Below are positions 31,220 through 32,728 of a DNA stretch of 32,728 bases, piece after piece (position 1 is the stretch's first letter; every line of letters starts with the position of its first letter). A program made the position numbers and the translations under genes. Source of the stretch: Ichthyophonus hoferi (Eukaryota > Opisthokonta > Ichthyosporea > Ichthyophonida > Ichthyophonidae); contig NAOQ01000658.1 of NCBI GenBank assembly GCA_002751075.1, positions 1-32,728 of the forward strand, given 5' to 3'. The notes beneath the pieces are model-generated. The model had not been told where the DNA came from. It saw only the letters and a program-made list of their open reading frames with translations, and did not search any database.

Positions 31220-32728
31220 CTGCAAGTACAGAGGTATGTTAAGAACTGTATATCAAAATATTTCTGAATTCAAAACTTTAAATACACAACAAAGAATAAC
31301 GAGCCACTCATTATTGGTGTTGCAGGGGTGGAAGTAAGCTGTTCGGTAATTAAATGTGCAGAAAAAGTCTAAGAATCAACGATGTTCAAATAATTTATAT
31401 TCCACTGGCTTAAATATATTGTGGCCAGGTATAAACCGTGTGTGAGCGGAAGAATTTTTTTCTAAAATAGGCGTTGTTGTGTTGCTGCGGAGAACCTCAT
31501 TATAACCAAAATTGAAACCTGGCCCTGTTTTTCCAAAGAACTATCAGAAAAGAAGCCTGCTCAAATCATTGGATTGAAAACAGGAAAATAATATCATAAC
31601 ATATCCTAAAATCTTACCCATATTTTAGAAGCTGAAAATTAAATCTATATGCCAAACACTTCAAACCGTGGAACTCAAACTAAAGAAAATCCAACAAGAA
31701 ATTCTCGGTTATAATGAAAAAGGATTCTCGGGACCGAATCAGTAGATAAGCGTTCTTCACGTGTAGGAATCAATTATGGTAGCGTATTACGATTGGCTAT
31801 TAATCATCTAGATATTCCATCCCAGGGTATCATTTACCTTATTAAGTAAGGCCAATTCCCATGGTTTTTGTGGTATGAGTCATTCCTAAGACTATGTTGC
31901 GTGACATGATCGTGCTTGCACGTGGAATCCCGCGTGGCAAATGATGAACTAAAGAAAATTGCAATATTGAATACCGTTTCTGGTTATCTCGTTAAAATAA
32001 TATTTAAAATATAACCAAAAGAAAAACTTAATTTCAAAATCTATCCTTCTGGTGGGGATGGTTGGAAAAAGCCCGCCACATAAGTGCTCCCGCTTTTTGG
32101 TATTTGTAAAACTTCGGTTGTGATGTGGCTCATTAACTTTTAGTCTATTTCATCGGTGTTATTTTGTTATCCTCTCCCTAATTAAACATAATTTTAGGAC
32201 AAATGCTTAAAAAAATAACAGCACGCTAGTTGAAGAATCGATATTAGCTAATGATGTGACGATGGAGCATCTGCAATTGTTTAGGAATAAAAACACGAAA
32301 GCAAAAGTAAAAGAATTGCTTTATCCGATTAGTGTAGATTTTTTGTAAACTAGTCATGCAAAGCATTAATTCACTATTTATCATAACTCTAAATTAGTGA
32401 ATAACTGGAATTAAATTTGCTACTGATAAAGAAAGAATTATGAGACATACTGATTCGTGGTCACTACCGTCCATTAATTCCAGACATGCATTGTTGGCTA
32501 ATAACATACCAGATCTTTTAATTATTAAATCCTATGTGAATAACATTGATGCAAATCCGTGATCTTTGACCCCCTTTTGGATTTACATATGCGATCTTTC
32601 AAAACTGGCGTCGTCACTTTTTTCTTTTTATGGTATGACACAAGATCAGCAATTTATACTTTAAACATAGAAATATAATAGCGGTCCACATAAAAATTGC
32701 ATTTGTTTGTACACAAGATTCCCTGCAA
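31220..32728. other. Upstream region of PEPC, AT-rich, no gene recognised
   Basis: It should contain the PEPC start exon and promoter. A possible short first exon is ATGA at 31308-31311 followed by a weak donor, which would give a Met-Lys start ahead of PKKRVGDPP in the right phase. On the PEPC strand a CCAAT box (ATTGG on the plus strand, 31792-31796) lies about 480 bases farther up. Beyond about 31,900 the sequence is AT-rich with no open frame of note. Confidence 0.45.

Overview
The window is nuclear DNA of an intron-rich eukaryote that uses the standard genetic code (TAA and TAG both end genes here). Introns are GT-AG, mostly about 60 to 1,160 bases long, with donors of the GTATGT, GTGAGT or GTAAGT type. 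Exons are compositionally balanced, while introns and intergenic DNA are AT-rich and full of microsatellites. No operon, prokaryotic or CRISPR signal is present. The lineage cannot be fixed from sequence alone. Phosphoenolpyruvate carboxylase (PEPC) and an organelle-type pentatricopeptide repeat (PPR) protein suggest an alga or protist. The STYX pseudophosphatase is a family best known from animals, with relatives in fungi.

Layout. About 0.2-6.1 kb (minus strand): a PPR gene of at least seven exons. 6.1-11.3 kb: a gene-poor AT-rich stretch. 11.3-13.7 kb (plus): a complete four-exon STYX gene in which the phosphatase cysteine is glycine. 13.7-17.5 kb: gene-poor DNA with a decayed intronless GAPDH copy and, directly after it, a cluster of three copies of one repeat, one of them inverted. 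18.1-19.3 kb (plus): a probable three-exon gene for a small unrecognised protein with a bipartite nuclear-localisation-like sequence. 19.3-22.6 kb: AT-rich DNA with a 734-base assembly gap between two diverged direct repeats, and several CCAAT/TATA modules built on short inverted repeats. 22.7-31.2 kb (minus): a PEPC gene of 20 recognisable coding exons, all joining in phase, about 962 residues plus an unresolved start. 31.2-32.7 kb: the AT-rich upstream region of PEPC.

The genes do not form an obvious pathway. PEPC makes oxaloacetate from phosphoenolpyruvate and bicarbonate, the PPR protein probably acts on organellar RNA, and STYX-type proteins bind phosphoproteins or regulatory partners without hydrolysing phosphate. 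The points most worth a second look are the co-occurrence of STYX and PEPC on one contig, the C4-type serine in the PEPC, the GAPDH retrocopy beside a repeat cluster, and the recurrent TATA-in-inverted-repeat modules.
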